DNA of 64,000 nucleotides from Scleroderma bovista (taxonomy: Eukaryota; Basidiomycota; Agaricomycetes; Boletales; Sclerodermataceae). A program made the translations under genes and the position numbers. The DNA lies in assembly GCA_037178675.1 (NCBI GenBank), contig JAYMGJ010000016.1, forward strand, positions 26,588 through 90,587, in the 5' to 3' direction. Every line of letters starts with the position of its first letter. Position 1 is the first letter of the stretch. The notes below the pieces were generated by a model that worked only from the letters and a program-made list of their open reading frames with translations, made no database searches and had not been told where the DNA came from. This document shows positions 35,927 through 46,900 of the stretch, in pieces.

Positions 35927-37193
35927 CTATTCCCCTGTTCTAAACTTCGTAAACTCTTGTACGGCTCGGGTATGAACTTGCTGCATGGCACGATATATAT
36001 CACCTGCTGCGGATTCGGGAAGGTCAAAGAGTTCGAGGATTCGTGGCACAGCCTCGCGTGTGAGTAGCACCTGCTGCGCGACGCCTCTGTCGTTGTCACA
36101 CGCCGTTCCTGTTGTTGTAGAAGACGAGTGGTCGAGATGAGGGTCCCCTGTACTTTCGGAATTCTTTAATGATGTTGAGACAGGGACCGGCGGACCAATG
36201 CTGGATGCGGAATGGAAGAGCGACCGGTAGACCTCATCTAGTTCTTGACTTGGCTCGGGCCTGACTAGTCCTTGATCTATTAGGGAAGACAGGTATTGAG
36301 ATGACCTGTATGCTATAGGAAAGTTACGAATCAGCTCATCCCAGCGATATCAGATGGCTTAGATGCAAACCTCTATAGTGTGACCATGATCTCCACACAC
36401 AAAAAAAGAACGGTATGTTGGGTATTACCGCTAAGCCCACATCGAGTCACCATATGGCCTCTTTCTAGATAGGAGACTCACGTATGATGGTGAACGGGAA
36501 CGTCAGTGGTGCAATCAGCATCCACAAGTAAAACCCCCTACGATGTCGAGGTTTCCTGCTACTCAACAGACTCCGTAGCTGAGAAAGGGAGGGATGTAGA
36601 GTCGGATTTGATGTCGGTACGAATAACTCCGAATATGCAGATGGTGGATAAATGAGGGGTATCTTATTGCCACTGTCAGTCACTTATGGTAAGCAGAACC
36701 AAGGAAGTTGCGTACTTCTTGATCGCGGCGTTGTTGAACCCTGCCATCACTTTGTGAAACGCTGCTCAGCTGTTTGCCAGCTGTGCCTGGATTCCTTAGA
36801 GGCGGTGCTAAGGAAGGATCAATACCCTTGAGTGCCAGCTCCTCGAAATCCATCCGGTCCGCAAGACGTTCGCCATGTTCATACAGACGTAACTACTTTT
36901 GAATCATTAGCAAAGTGTCTTCGCACGGATGTCTCACGGACCTTCCAACTACCTTTTGGCGCTTTCCCAAAGCCAGCCCAGGTATCGGCTGCTTTCGTGG
37001 TCAATCTATTGAGCACCCCCGACTGCTTATTCTTGGCGACATCAGGTGGTGTGAGATTGAAATGATAGTAAATCATCATCTGGTCGACGAGCGGCTTGGA
37101 TAGCATCAAATCGTCCGGATGGAATTTTAACCGTTTGTACATGGGAAGCGCGATGATGCGTTGTGAGCGCATAACTTTTGGTACAAGGGACAT
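35927..37193 (-). CDS. Mitochondrial K+/H+ exchange-related protein (Mit_KHE1 family)
   Basis: Reverse-strand, at least five exons. The start MSLVPKVMRSQRIIALPMYK is followed by KAADTWAGFGKAPKGSWK, YEHGERLADRMDFEELALKG then IDPS, KIPLIYPPSAY, a basic loop RSLLSSRKPRHRRGFYLWML with a hydrophobic segment IAPLTFPFTIIR, and AVIPNIPFFFCVWRSWSHYR. It ends with EAVPRILELFDLPESAAGDI and a helical tail to KFRTGE. This is the signature of the Mit_KHE1 family (pfam name: mitochondrial K+-H+ exchange-related), inner-membrane-associated proteins implicated in matrix potassium homeostasis. The WGKAP-GSW and IPNIPFF-WR-WSHYRA motifs are essentially family consensus. Its 3' end is adjacent to a retroelement fragment. 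It starts 171 bp from the next gene on the opposite strand. Confidence 0.85.
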
Positions 37194-37364
37194 CGTTCTC
37201 AGAGCCTATCGGGAGTCAGCGCAAAGAATGACCTTGTGAGGTTAAAGGACTGTGAAGCCCGCGTTCAAAAGTTGGTGCATTCCGCGTCGGTGTCTGGCAA
37301 AGCACGTGCCATCATATGCAATCCTCCTCGTTGAACTGCTTGCGTCCCACACGATCGCAGCATT

Positions 37365-37872
37365 ATGAACTCTCCCGAGCCTGGCTCTCCTGTCTCCACT
37401 GATACATCTGGTTCGCCACAGCCGGATGACTTCCAACTTATGGCGAACAACCGCGACCCACAACACCCTCTAAATGCTCCAAGTGCTCAGCTGGTCAACA
37501 TCAACACCACGCAGAACCCATCTGGATCATCCAAGCGGCGGCTGCCCCTAGGATCATCTCATGAGGGCCCCTCACTTAGGGATGCGAAGTCCCGCAGACG
37601 GGAGGATGTTGCGAGCGGCTCAAGGAGAAATACTGTCGAGGGTCATGGACAACACGTAGTTTCATTGGCTGCGGGAGGGTCTTCAGGGGGAGTTTTTTTC
37701 AGAGGCGATTATATCTCTCGCAGGGACAAAGAAGAGCTTGTCGACGTGTCACTTGTAGAACAGCTTAGGAAAGGTAGGTGGGAAACACCATTTGAAGTTA
37801 TCGTTTCTCATCCTCCCTGACTGGCCAGAATTTGGGGATCCTCTGCTAGACACTTTGATCATGAAGTACTGA
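37365..37872 (+). CDS. Small hypothetical protein, divergent partner of Mit_KHE1
   Basis: Two exons (37365-37773 and 37829-37872) join in phase to 150 residues. The N-terminal two thirds are disordered (Pro/Ser-rich MNSPEPGSPVSTDTSGSPQP, then basic GSSKRRLPLGSSHEGPSLRD). The C-terminal part GDYISRRDKEELVDVSLVEQ, LRK-EFGDPLLDTLIMKY looks like a short conserved helix pair. I do not recognise it. Clean GTAGGT donor and CCAG acceptor support a real gene. Confidence 0.5.
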
Positions 37873-40151
37873 GGTGGTCGCTGTTTCTGGTGTAAAATAG
37901 ATATGGTGAGTAACGTAATTGGTGAAAATTCTTTCATTGCATTCATCATGGTATCAGACTGCTACTTTGTCATCCATATCAGCATAAGCTGTTGGGCGTA
38001 ACCAATAACTTGTTCAGACGGCGATGACGGATATTTTCCGCCCTTCTGCTTCCGATGTCTGGTAAGGTCCACTCTCAAGCCCGCAGACATGCCAAGCCCT
38101 GTCCAGAAGGTCGAAACCCCTGACTTCATCGGGCAGTGTGAAGTCTGCGCATACGTACTAGTGACACTTTGAGAATGATTGTTTCCGTGAGCGCTCTGTT
38201 CTATCTGTGCATAGCTCCCTGCAACGATTTCGGTGCTCGCGTACGGAGTATTAGCATCCCCTAAGAAACTTTAGGTCGCAATACTTGAGAGTCCATTTGG
38301 ACGACAATTGAGTCTCTCCAAGAAATGAGTCTCAATTCAAAGTTTCAAAGTTGCGTACCAACGTAACCAAGACAAACACACCATAGTGCTGATCTGCGAA
38401 ACTGCCCGAGGCCATCACCAAGGTATACCCACCTCGTTTGGAAGCGACTGGGGTAAGTCATGCTGTGTTACAGACCGTTTGCGCTTCCTTAGACCCTCGG
38501 GCTCGCTCAAGTGCAAGAGTACTTACTGTGACCCGCTTGTTGCTTGTGCAGATTGGCATGAAGAAGCAGCGAGCCCTTCGATGTTCACTCTTCGCCGCCA
38601 CTGTTTTTGCCTATTTCTTCGGCGCATTTACATATGTCCAGGCTGCCGCCCCTTGGGTTCGTGCTCCTTCTCTCGATCGCTTTGTTCCTTACAAAGAAAG
38701 GAACGGTTGCATTCCTCCAACTCCCTCCTGCGACATAGAGCACTGCGTCTATCGTACGTCTGTTATGCGGCGACCGCTCAAATTACTGTAGAAGTGTAAA
38801 GTCCGTCCATTGAACACTTATACGTCTCCATGGGCCAAGAGCGGGTTCAAGAGAATGTCCTCGGTCAATTGTCGAAGTCGTAATTGCTTGCAACGCCCGC
38901 ATCTATGTTCAGTTCAAACTGAATGATGGGATCGCAACTACCGTCACCAATTCTGAATGCGCGGGGGCCCCTTGCACGTGGGTTTCGGGCCCCTTCAGTC
39001 ACTGACAAAAGACATCGTGATCGACAGGTCTTCCCTGTTGAATTCGGTGATTTTGACTAGAAACAGTCGTTGAACCTCCGCCGTCCCTGGACCGTCCAGG
39101 TTTTCTGTTCAGGGGTTCACAAGGGATTTCTTGATGTAGAATACTGATTTCGTCCAGGTTGTTGCCAAGTGCTACTCGTCCTTGGAGACAAGCAAATATT
39201 GATATTGGAGTCCCGGTTCGGATAGCGTCGTCTTGACTCTGGAGAAGCAGCAGAGGGGCCTTATGTTGCACCGTTTATAGTTCCGTTGGCAAATTTTGGG
39301 GTCGAATGCCTCCATATTAATGCTTATGTACTTGGACCTGCTCAGTGAGTTTATAGGTACCTCGACCTGTACACGTCGCACGTCAAACTTCTGGAAGAGT
39401 GTGGTTTACAAAGGTCTATGTTTGACAAGTGTTACGCACAGCCCAATTGGACCAATCCTGTCAACTTACCGCGGACAACTGGTGTCGCAATGGCGATGGT
39501 AGGATGGTTTCACACCGTGTACACTCTCAACCATGACGTATACACTTCAAATGGCTATGCATTTTCAGTCAAACTGCCCCTTGTTGGGTGACATAGCGGA
39601 CCGGTACGTAATTGCACAGAACATCATCAATTGATTCATCAGAAGCAACCTGTGACCCCACAAACAGTCTAGAGAAATGACTATTTACGCTCCAGCAGCG
39701 CAGGGACGACCAGCGAGTACTAGCACAAGTATTTCTCACGGAGTGGCTCCACTGGGTTATCCTATCTTGACTAGTCCCACTGAGCAAGGACTTCTAATCC
39801 ACAACCAGTTGACAGTGATGACCGCCCATTATCGCCGCTAACCGCCTGGGAATGCGATACTGACGGCGCTCTTGCGACGGTTGGTTTGTCTGTCGCTTAT
39901 GCAATGTTGTAACGTGAACGAGGTCGGCGTTTTCGTAGCACTACACCTCCTAAAAATTCTAAACCGTGACTTGTTCGCAGGCTGAAGAGATTTTTCGACC
40001 GTTCGGCCTTCGAGAAAGACGCCTACTGTAGTATTACCGGTGTCAAGCTCAAAGCATCGTTGGTGAAGCCCCAATTCGCTCCATGATTGGCACTTGGATC
40101 GAGTTACATCATGTCCGGTCTTGCTCCGAGACAGCGAGAGCAGCTGACATG
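37873..40151. other. 2.3-kb stretch left of the transposon, no gene assigned
   Basis: One candidate is a forward frame near 38560-38790 beginning MKKQRALRCSLFAATVFAYF then FGAFTYVQAAA, which reads like a signal peptide followed by a short cysteine-containing segment; its upstream and downstream continuation is unclear. Reverse frames at 38999-39381 and 39838-40074 show no known motif. The interval looks like decayed sequence. Confidence 0.3.
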
Positions 40152-40158
40152 GATCATA
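40152..40158. repeat. Target-site duplication GATCATA, left
   Basis: Directly abuts the left inverted repeat; identical 7-mer abuts the right one at 47954-47960. Confidence 0.8.
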
Positions 40159-40209
40159 CCCAGTGAAAACTGGCTATTACCTGGTGTGACGTGGTATGAT
40201 GAGATATGA
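40159..40209 (+). repeat. Left terminal inverted repeat (51 bp)
   Basis: Starts CCCAGTGAAAACTGGC and ends GATGAGATATGA; identical to the reverse complement of 47903-47953. Confidence 0.95.
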
Positions 40210-40246
40210 CTTATGTAATGAAGAAAGTTAGATGTGGTTGTACTGA

Positions 40247-40267
40247 GTCACACTGGGTCGTACCATG
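40247..40267 (+). repeat. Subterminal repeat of transposon (copy 1)
   Basis: GTCACACTGGGTCGTACC matches the inner part of the terminal repeat read in reverse (GTCACACCAGGTAATAG, complement of 40174-40190) and the copy at 40424. Subterminal repeats are transposase-binding sites in CACTA elements. Confidence 0.55.
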
Positions 40268-40423
40268 AGACTGACGTAGTATACGGGGGCACGACTCTGT
40301 ATTACACTGTATTACATTTTTCCGTACAATCATACCCGCGCATATCTGGGAATATCCTGTTGCGCCGCTGTGTACATTGTACAATATGCCTACATATGCT
40401 CCCATATGATGTGATATTATGAA

Positions 40424-40444
40424 GTCACACCCGGTCATATATGG
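40424..40444 (+). repeat. Subterminal repeat of transposon (copy 2)
   Basis: GTCACACCCGGTCATATA, second interior copy of the same motif as 40247-40267. Confidence 0.5.
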
Positions 40445-40687
40445 TAATATTCAGTCACTAGCATTTGCACTGCGCGGATATGCTCCAAAATGACCATATA
40501 TTACATTCTAACACGTAGCGTATCTAGTGGGATGCGGGGTATGTGTACATGGGTGTATACAGCCAATAATAACACGTCCGTCCGTTGTCGTTCCAAGAAT
40601 GCATGCCAAGGGGAGTGGACAGAGACAGCACTGGGTGTCAGTATACTGATCAATAAAGTAAGAAACTGTCCTGTAATTGTATCAACT

Positions 40688-42858
40688 TCAATGCACGAAA
40701 AGGATGCCTAAAAGAATGCGGGTGCCGTTGAAAACGAGAGCGAGTTGTCTAGTAAAGCTTTCCGGTCTCGATAACGACCTTGGACCAGCCATTTGCGTCG
40801 ACCTGCTGACGAATGAGCGCGTCTCTTGTATCGCTTTGTTACCCACCAGTTCCTTGGCTTCTTTGTCGTAAGCCTGAGATTTTATCTCATTAGTACCTGG
40901 CCATAATAATAGATGCGACGTACCTCGCGTTGAGCTGGCGTCAGCGCCTTGTCATAGTAGGCCCGGAAGTCTTCTTTTTGTCCATTCGCGTTCACTTGTT
41001 TCAGCCATCGTCGCATACAGAGATTCCTAGAGAGCGTGTTAGCAAGCGCATCAGTTATAATAAACTGTATTTACTGTCCGTTTTTGGTGCCCGATGGCCG
41101 TAATTTCGCCTTGGCTTTGGCCATTGTATTATTCGTAGTTGTGTCCGAACCGCCGGATCCATTGCTTGGCGTGTTTGTTGAGCACTCACCAGACAGATGG
41201 GATGGCCCAGTAGGGCACGGCTTTGGGGGATCTGGGATGGGAGGGACAGCCGCTGTCTTCACTTTTGATGCAGCGCTAGCCAATAAAAGCCTGCGTTCCG
41301 ACGATCAGTGAAGTGACTGTCAATGAGCCAAATACTTACATGGGGTCGTATGACACCGAGCTATGGGTGGCGGGCACGTTGTTGACAACCGGCGAGTTTT
41401 CCTTGTTCGCCGAGCGCTCCAGTTGGCTCATGCTAGCTTGTGTAGGCAGCGCCCCAAGTGTGTTGCTTTCTGTTGGGCGGACGGCCGATTCTGTGCCGTG
41501 GATAGTGCGTGGTTCTAAGGAAGTGTTAGTAGCGCCAATAGGATAATTGAGTGCTTGCTGAGACCCTCTGAATCTCGTGATTGTTCCATGGCGTCTGCCT
41601 CTTCACTCGGTTGGAAATCGCAGACAGGCGTCTCTATGCGGGTGTGAGCGAGAAAATAAGAAGAAAAAAAAGCATTCAGACCTGGGTTCATCACCTCTAC
41701 AGTGTCGGAACGACTGGATGGGCTGGATGACTGTCCATACCCGCCAGCGATGCCTTCGTGAGTGCCTGACATGTTCTCCACTGTGGTGGCTCGACCGATC
41801 AGTAGACACTATCATATAGAACAACTCACCTTTTTGTTTCTTGCTCGATGGCCGTAAGGTATCTGCATGCCCCTTGCGCTTCACAGGCTTGTGGTCCTCG
41901 AGACCTTTGTCCTCGTCGGATGCTTCTTCCTTGACAACGTTGCGCGCATTCTTCTTCAAGTTCCCATCGGCATCTAAACGGCGAGAGCGCCAGGATGGGT
42001 ATAAATACGTGCAAAGGTGTTCGAGCTTCCATCCGTCCTCGGCAAGCTTGAAGAACGAGAATTGTTTCTCCATGGTCGACTGTATGAAATGCCGGGTGCT
42101 CGTGCTGGCCTTGCCCCAGGTGTCTGGAGCCATGTTGCGTTGGGCAAGTTCCGTCCATCCCGCTCGTAACGCCCTTCGAGCATTTTCGAGTTTGTTGGCC
42201 TCAGGGACTTCGCCGTTTTCCTTTTCTAGGTACCCGTACAGGCCGCGGTTGCTGCGTTGGGCTTCTGGGGAGTCCAACCAGTCATCGTAATCCTTTCTCG
42301 TCCAGAAGCGCACATCTTTATGCGCCTCGCGCGTCGGGGGCTTCTCATCTTTGTTTGTTTCCTGTAGAAAAGAGTCAACGTCTAAGATGGTCGGTGCAGA
42401 TGATGGCGATTTGACTGCGCCGGCAAGTTGGTCGAAAAGGTTCCTGTCATATGAGAGTTAGCTCTAGAAAATATAGACATTCATATACGTACTTGATTGT
42501 ATCGCGCTCGGCAGTGACTTGGACCAAATTGCGCTCGAGCGCATTGCACCTATCTTGCAAGAAACTAAGCCGGTGGTCGTGCATATATGCGCCCTAAAAA
42601 ACTGTTAGCTCGTCAGAGTGAACTAAATATACTTGGAATGACTTGATGGAATGCAGGTGGGTTGATCTGAGCCGAGTAGGAGAACCCAGTTGGGCCCTGC
42701 GTGCCGATCGGCCCTGGCGCTTTGTTTGGTAAAGGCGACGCGAACAAGTCGTTATCATTGCGCTCATTGCCTGATGGAAGAAGTGAGTTAGTTGTATGAG
42801 GAGAAAGGGGGGAGGTGGGGCTGAAATTGAACGAGTCGGCAGTATCGATGGGAAACAT
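40688..42858 (-). CDS. Transposon accessory gene 1, unknown function
   Basis: Starts MFPIDTADSFNFSPTSPLSP, Pro/Ser-rich, then a coiled coil (HDHRLSFLQDRCNALERNL, VQVTAERDTIKNLFDQLA). A conserved-looking globular core follows: VRFWTRKDYDDWLDSPEAQR, GLYGYLEKENGEVPEANKLE, NARRALRAGWTELAQRNMAP, DTWGKASTSTRHFIQSTMEK, AEDGWKLEHLCTYLYPSWRS. After that come basic/acidic linkers (nuclear-type KKQK) and C-terminal exons with MRRWLKQVNANG and FRAYYDKALTPAQREAYDKE. No known domain is recognised; similar core sequences accompany Tnp2 transposases in other mushroom fungi as far as I recall. The W-rich core and C-terminal helix could be DNA-binding or a transposition cofactor (compare TnpA of En/Spm), which is inference. 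The last exon is uncertain: an alternative splice would end VVIETGKLY near 40750. Confidence 0.68.
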
Positions 42859-42989
42859 GATGAGGATGGTGGGGGAGGAAGCGAGGATTTGGCTAAGGTA
42901 AAATTCCCATCCCTTTGATTACCTCACCATTAGTCTCGACTCTTAATTAAAAACACGCCCACTACCCTGTCATAACATAACAAACAAAC

Positions 42990-43861
42990 ATGTCATTGCC
43001 GCCGACTCATTTACTCTTTGCTCCCGCGCCGACCATTACTATGGTCCAGAATGATGTCTTCGTCGACATCGAAGCCCTTGTCTCTGATTGGGACGCGTAC
43101 ACGTTCTCTCTTGACATCCCTTCACCGGGAAAAAAGGTAAGCCTCATCCAACTTGTAATCGAGTTTACTAGTCTCATCAAATATATTAGAGGGTCGTCTT
43201 GCGTATCAAACACCCCGATTTGCACAAGTATAGTCGTCCTCGGGTCAGGGAACCCTACGCACAACCCATCCGACTCGAAAACATCACCCTAGAATACAGT
43301 CAAGACTCTGATTTTGCGCAAGAAGACCTCCCAATCAAGCTGGAGTCAGAGGCTTGCACGGTTCCCAACGTGGAAGAAGGCTCTGATTCCCTCAGCATCA
43401 AGTCTGAAGATCACGCTGATTCCTCGTAAGTCTTTTCTCTCAAAACTCAGTATATCTCACAACTCCACCAGCGCGTTGGGTACTGTATCCCCGTCGTGTC
43501 GCGTTTTCAAGGAAGAGGACTCCACACAAGGCAACGTCAAGCCAGGGCCCGACGTTAGCATCGAGTCAGATGCAGCTGATCGCGTTCATTCATTGTAAGT
43601 CATTCATTCATTAATCAAAGTATATTTGACTTGTCTACTACCAGGGTGTCTTCTACTATAGCCCCACTCCCCTGCCGCGTGCTCATCAGACGCACCAGTG
43701 ACCCGGCACGAGAGGGAGATGGACCCCCCAACTCGTTGAAGTATTACATTCGATCATTCGATCCTTCAATTCTCCCGTTCGAAATCACGCAAAGGAAAGC
43801 GGGAATTGCGGCGCATGAGGAAGAGCTAGAGCGGGAGAACAAACGTTGTAGACTACTTTGA
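42990..43861 (+). CDS. Transposon accessory gene 2, unknown function
   Basis: Four exons (42990-43136, 43190-43425, 43472-43594, 43645-43861) join in phase to 240 residues. The sequence is MSLPPTHLLFAPAPTITMVQ, NDVFVDIEALVSDWDAYTFS, RVVLRIKHPDLHKYSRPR, then a middle with three similar short segments rich in Val-Lys-Glu-Glu (DLPIKLESEACTVPNVEEGS, LSIKSEDHADSS, VKPGPDVSIESDAADRV), which resemble sumoylation-type psi-K-x-E sites (IKLE, IKSE, FKEE). The C-terminus is PCRVLIRRTSDPAREGDG and a helical ELERENKRCRLL. The family is not recognised. It is divergent from accessory gene 1 (131 bp between starts) and converges with the transposase gene 107 bp away. Confidence 0.68.
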
Positions 43862-43968
43862 TACCTGATCTTGTTGCATTGTAATTTTTCTTGGTGCTCA
43901 GTCTTTGTTACTGTGGCTTCAAACAAAGTGTTGTCGATTGTCCGTTAGATACTGTATGTTCTGTACAA

Positions 43969-46900
43969 CTATTCAACGTCTTGCCCCACGTCGTCATCGT
44001 CCCCCTCGCGGTATATACTGTAAGGTACTCCCCACTTGGAGATGTCGTACCCAGGACGCTCCATCATACAATACATTTCCTGCTCTGCGCCTGATGGCAA
44101 AGCCATTCGCTGAGGGATCATCGCAATCACGCCAGTGATTTGCTTGACGCGGATGACCAAGATCGTGTCCGTTAGTTGCGAGGCCAGCACAACGTGATTG
44201 GAGCGTTGAAGTAGTTCGGGGTCGGGTGCAGAATACATTCGAACAAGGGCCACGTCTGCAAACTCGGCGTTGTTGTCTGCATCCGAAATGGCAAGCCTTG
44301 TGAAGTACTGCACTTCTCCGCATCGGGTGACTTCTTCGTCAAGAAACTACAGCAGTTCCTTGTCAAGGCTGTGACTGGCTGTAGGAATTGTACTTACTTT
44401 GACATTGCGTGAGACGCGGATTTGCTCTGGAAGCCGAAGTGTCTCCCTCCAAGCGGAGCGGGCAATCTGGCCATTTGGTAGGCGCAGTCGGGCCCACTTC
44501 TTGATACGCGGTAAGACATGTTCAGGGCCGAGAAAGTGTGAGATGGCAGCGGCTTCGTCACCACGGGGAATGACTGCATTCTTGGCACGTTTGCGAAGTA
44601 AGATGTATCCATTGCCGATGTCGACCGACCCATACGGCGGTCCAGTATTTGAGTCGTCGAGTTCTGGCATGACGCTGAGGAGCGAGTTGACCTGGCACCG
44701 CCGGACGCCCTCGCGGGATAAATTGGCAAATGGTTTTGATGGCTGTCGAATTTGCTCGCCAAGATTGCCGATTGTGCGTTCCATGGTCCATTGGGCATAG
44801 CATATTGGTGGCCCTTTGTGGATAGCCTCTGAGACAAGGTGGACGACTTGGTGCACACATGGCCGGATGAAGTGGATGCGGGATTCGCGTAACTTGTAAT
44901 AGATGAGTTCGAACTCGTGCTCCCAGCTGCACAGCAGAGCATGGGCGTCGAGGAGCTCCTCCTTTGTTAACGAGCTTTGGCACATGATTTGGAATCCGCG
45001 CACAAGTTTGCAGTAGTTAGCCCAGTATTCCATTGGCAGAACGTTGTAGAGTAGGATGGGAGCAAGGCCGAAAATGTACAGCTGGAATTCCCAGGTCTTG
45101 TACTGGGTATTGATCTTCTCGGCGATGTTTCGAGGCTTGCGATCATACGAGCTGGGTAGAAAGTGGCCAGCATGCTCTACCGCGCTGCCATGCGCACGCC
45201 AGACTTCTTCGTTTGATAGAACGGCCCACGGCCAGTCGGCTGGGTCGTCATCGACAGAGTGATCGAGGGTGCCACGCCAAAGGGAAATGAGAAGATCGCT
45301 GATGTTGCCCGCGAGATGCATGATGTCTGTTGTCATGCATAAGGGCACGCCGAGGGATCGCGAGGGCGAGAGTGCAAGAATAAGCGGAGGTTTTGTGAGA
45401 CCCGTTTCTGTCTTCTTTTTGTCCCATTGAGTTTGATTAGGCACGGCGACGATGGTCTGAAGATGGGTAGCATACTCGGCACATCCGCCAAGCGCAAGCC
45501 TGAAGACGTCAATGTCGGCGTGATCGCTACCTCGGGGACAACGGTCGCGAGGCTTGAGCAATGCCGGATAGTAATGCTTGCCGTTGGTTTTCCGTCTGCT
45601 GATGGACCCACAATACATGCGACAGCCATTCTTGCCACTGTGACCAACCATTCCATTCCAGTAGACGAGACCGGGTCCGTCTGCAGTGGTAAATATAAGA
45701 TAGATGTCGGAGAGGTAACGGGAATCCGTACGCGCGTTCCAGATAGGGAGCCCTTCAGCTTGAAGCGCAGCAAGGTGGTGCAAACCTGGGAAAAGAAAAG
45801 AGTCGACATTCTTGGGCTTGTTGGGGCCAGGAATAAAGCCGCCCGGGCAAACGTGAAGTTTGCGATAACGTTTGTCTGGGGGTAGGTTGACGATGATCCA
45901 GATGTAAATCCAACAATCGGATTCCTTGCTGTCATATAGCTGGGCTCCGTCGAGTGAGACCATGACAACGATGTCATGAGATTTGATGTCACCGTCAAGG
46001 ACGGCCCCGAGATAGTCCCAGCCCATGGCAATATCGTCAACAACGGGGATGCCACCCGTCTCCCGTATCTGCTGTAAAACCTCTTCCGTCCGTTGATGTA
46101 GGTAGTCCATATCTATCGCGCTGTCTTTGTTCCGGTATAGAGCTTGGAGCTGGGGACCAATAGGGATGGTGGTGAATGTTTGCGCGGCGATCTTAGACCG
46201 TCCATGGGTTCCCTGCAGCCTTTCGTCCTTCCAGCGGGATGTGCCGCATGTCGGGCATGTATCGAGATGAGCGAATGGACCGGTATACGCGATGCATGTG
46301 TTGCGGCACATGTCATGTTCAATAGACACGACGCCGGTGTATGAAGCAATGAACTTCTCGACGTTGTGGAAGCTCAAGATATTGTCTGCACCGAGGGAGC
46401 CGGTAAAGGCGTCCCTCGCTGCCCGACAAACACGGTTGTACGCGACTTGAGATGTATTTTCGAGGGCAAGATATGCTGCGATGGAGAAGCGCGTGCCTGG
46501 ATCTTCAATGGGGGTGATTTCATTAGGGGGGTTCCGCAACTGCTGGAGAGTGTCTGTGCTGAGGTTGGCGACTGGATCGTCGAGCGAGGCATTCTTGAGG
46601 GCCATGATAAAGTCCATGGTGTGGCGCATGGAGGGAAGGGTGGCTGTGGCTGCTAAAGCTGCAATATCAACAATAGGGCGTTGCCTTCGTTGATACTCTA
46701 TGTTGATTCGCGGGATATTATCACGATTCCCTGGAGGCGTTGGGGGCGGCGGATGGTCGGGCGTGGGTGGTCGTTCCTGCAATAAACATGAGTATGAAAG
46801 CGAGAGGCGGCCAATAAACAACGTACCTCGTCATAGTGGACCTCTGGAGGCGTTGGGGGCAGCGGATGGTCGGGCGTGGGTGGTCGTTCCTGCAATAAAC

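Noticed and set aside
38386..38830. Possible small secreted protein (MKKQRALRCSLFAATVFAYF)
   Set aside because: The start of a signal-peptide-like stretch is visible, but no consistent gene model or stop/intron structure could be built.
45333..46055. 240-codon second reverse frame inside the transposase gene
   Set aside because: It overlaps the Tnp2 core in a different frame and is Ser/Pro/Thr-rich as expected for an out-of-frame shadow.
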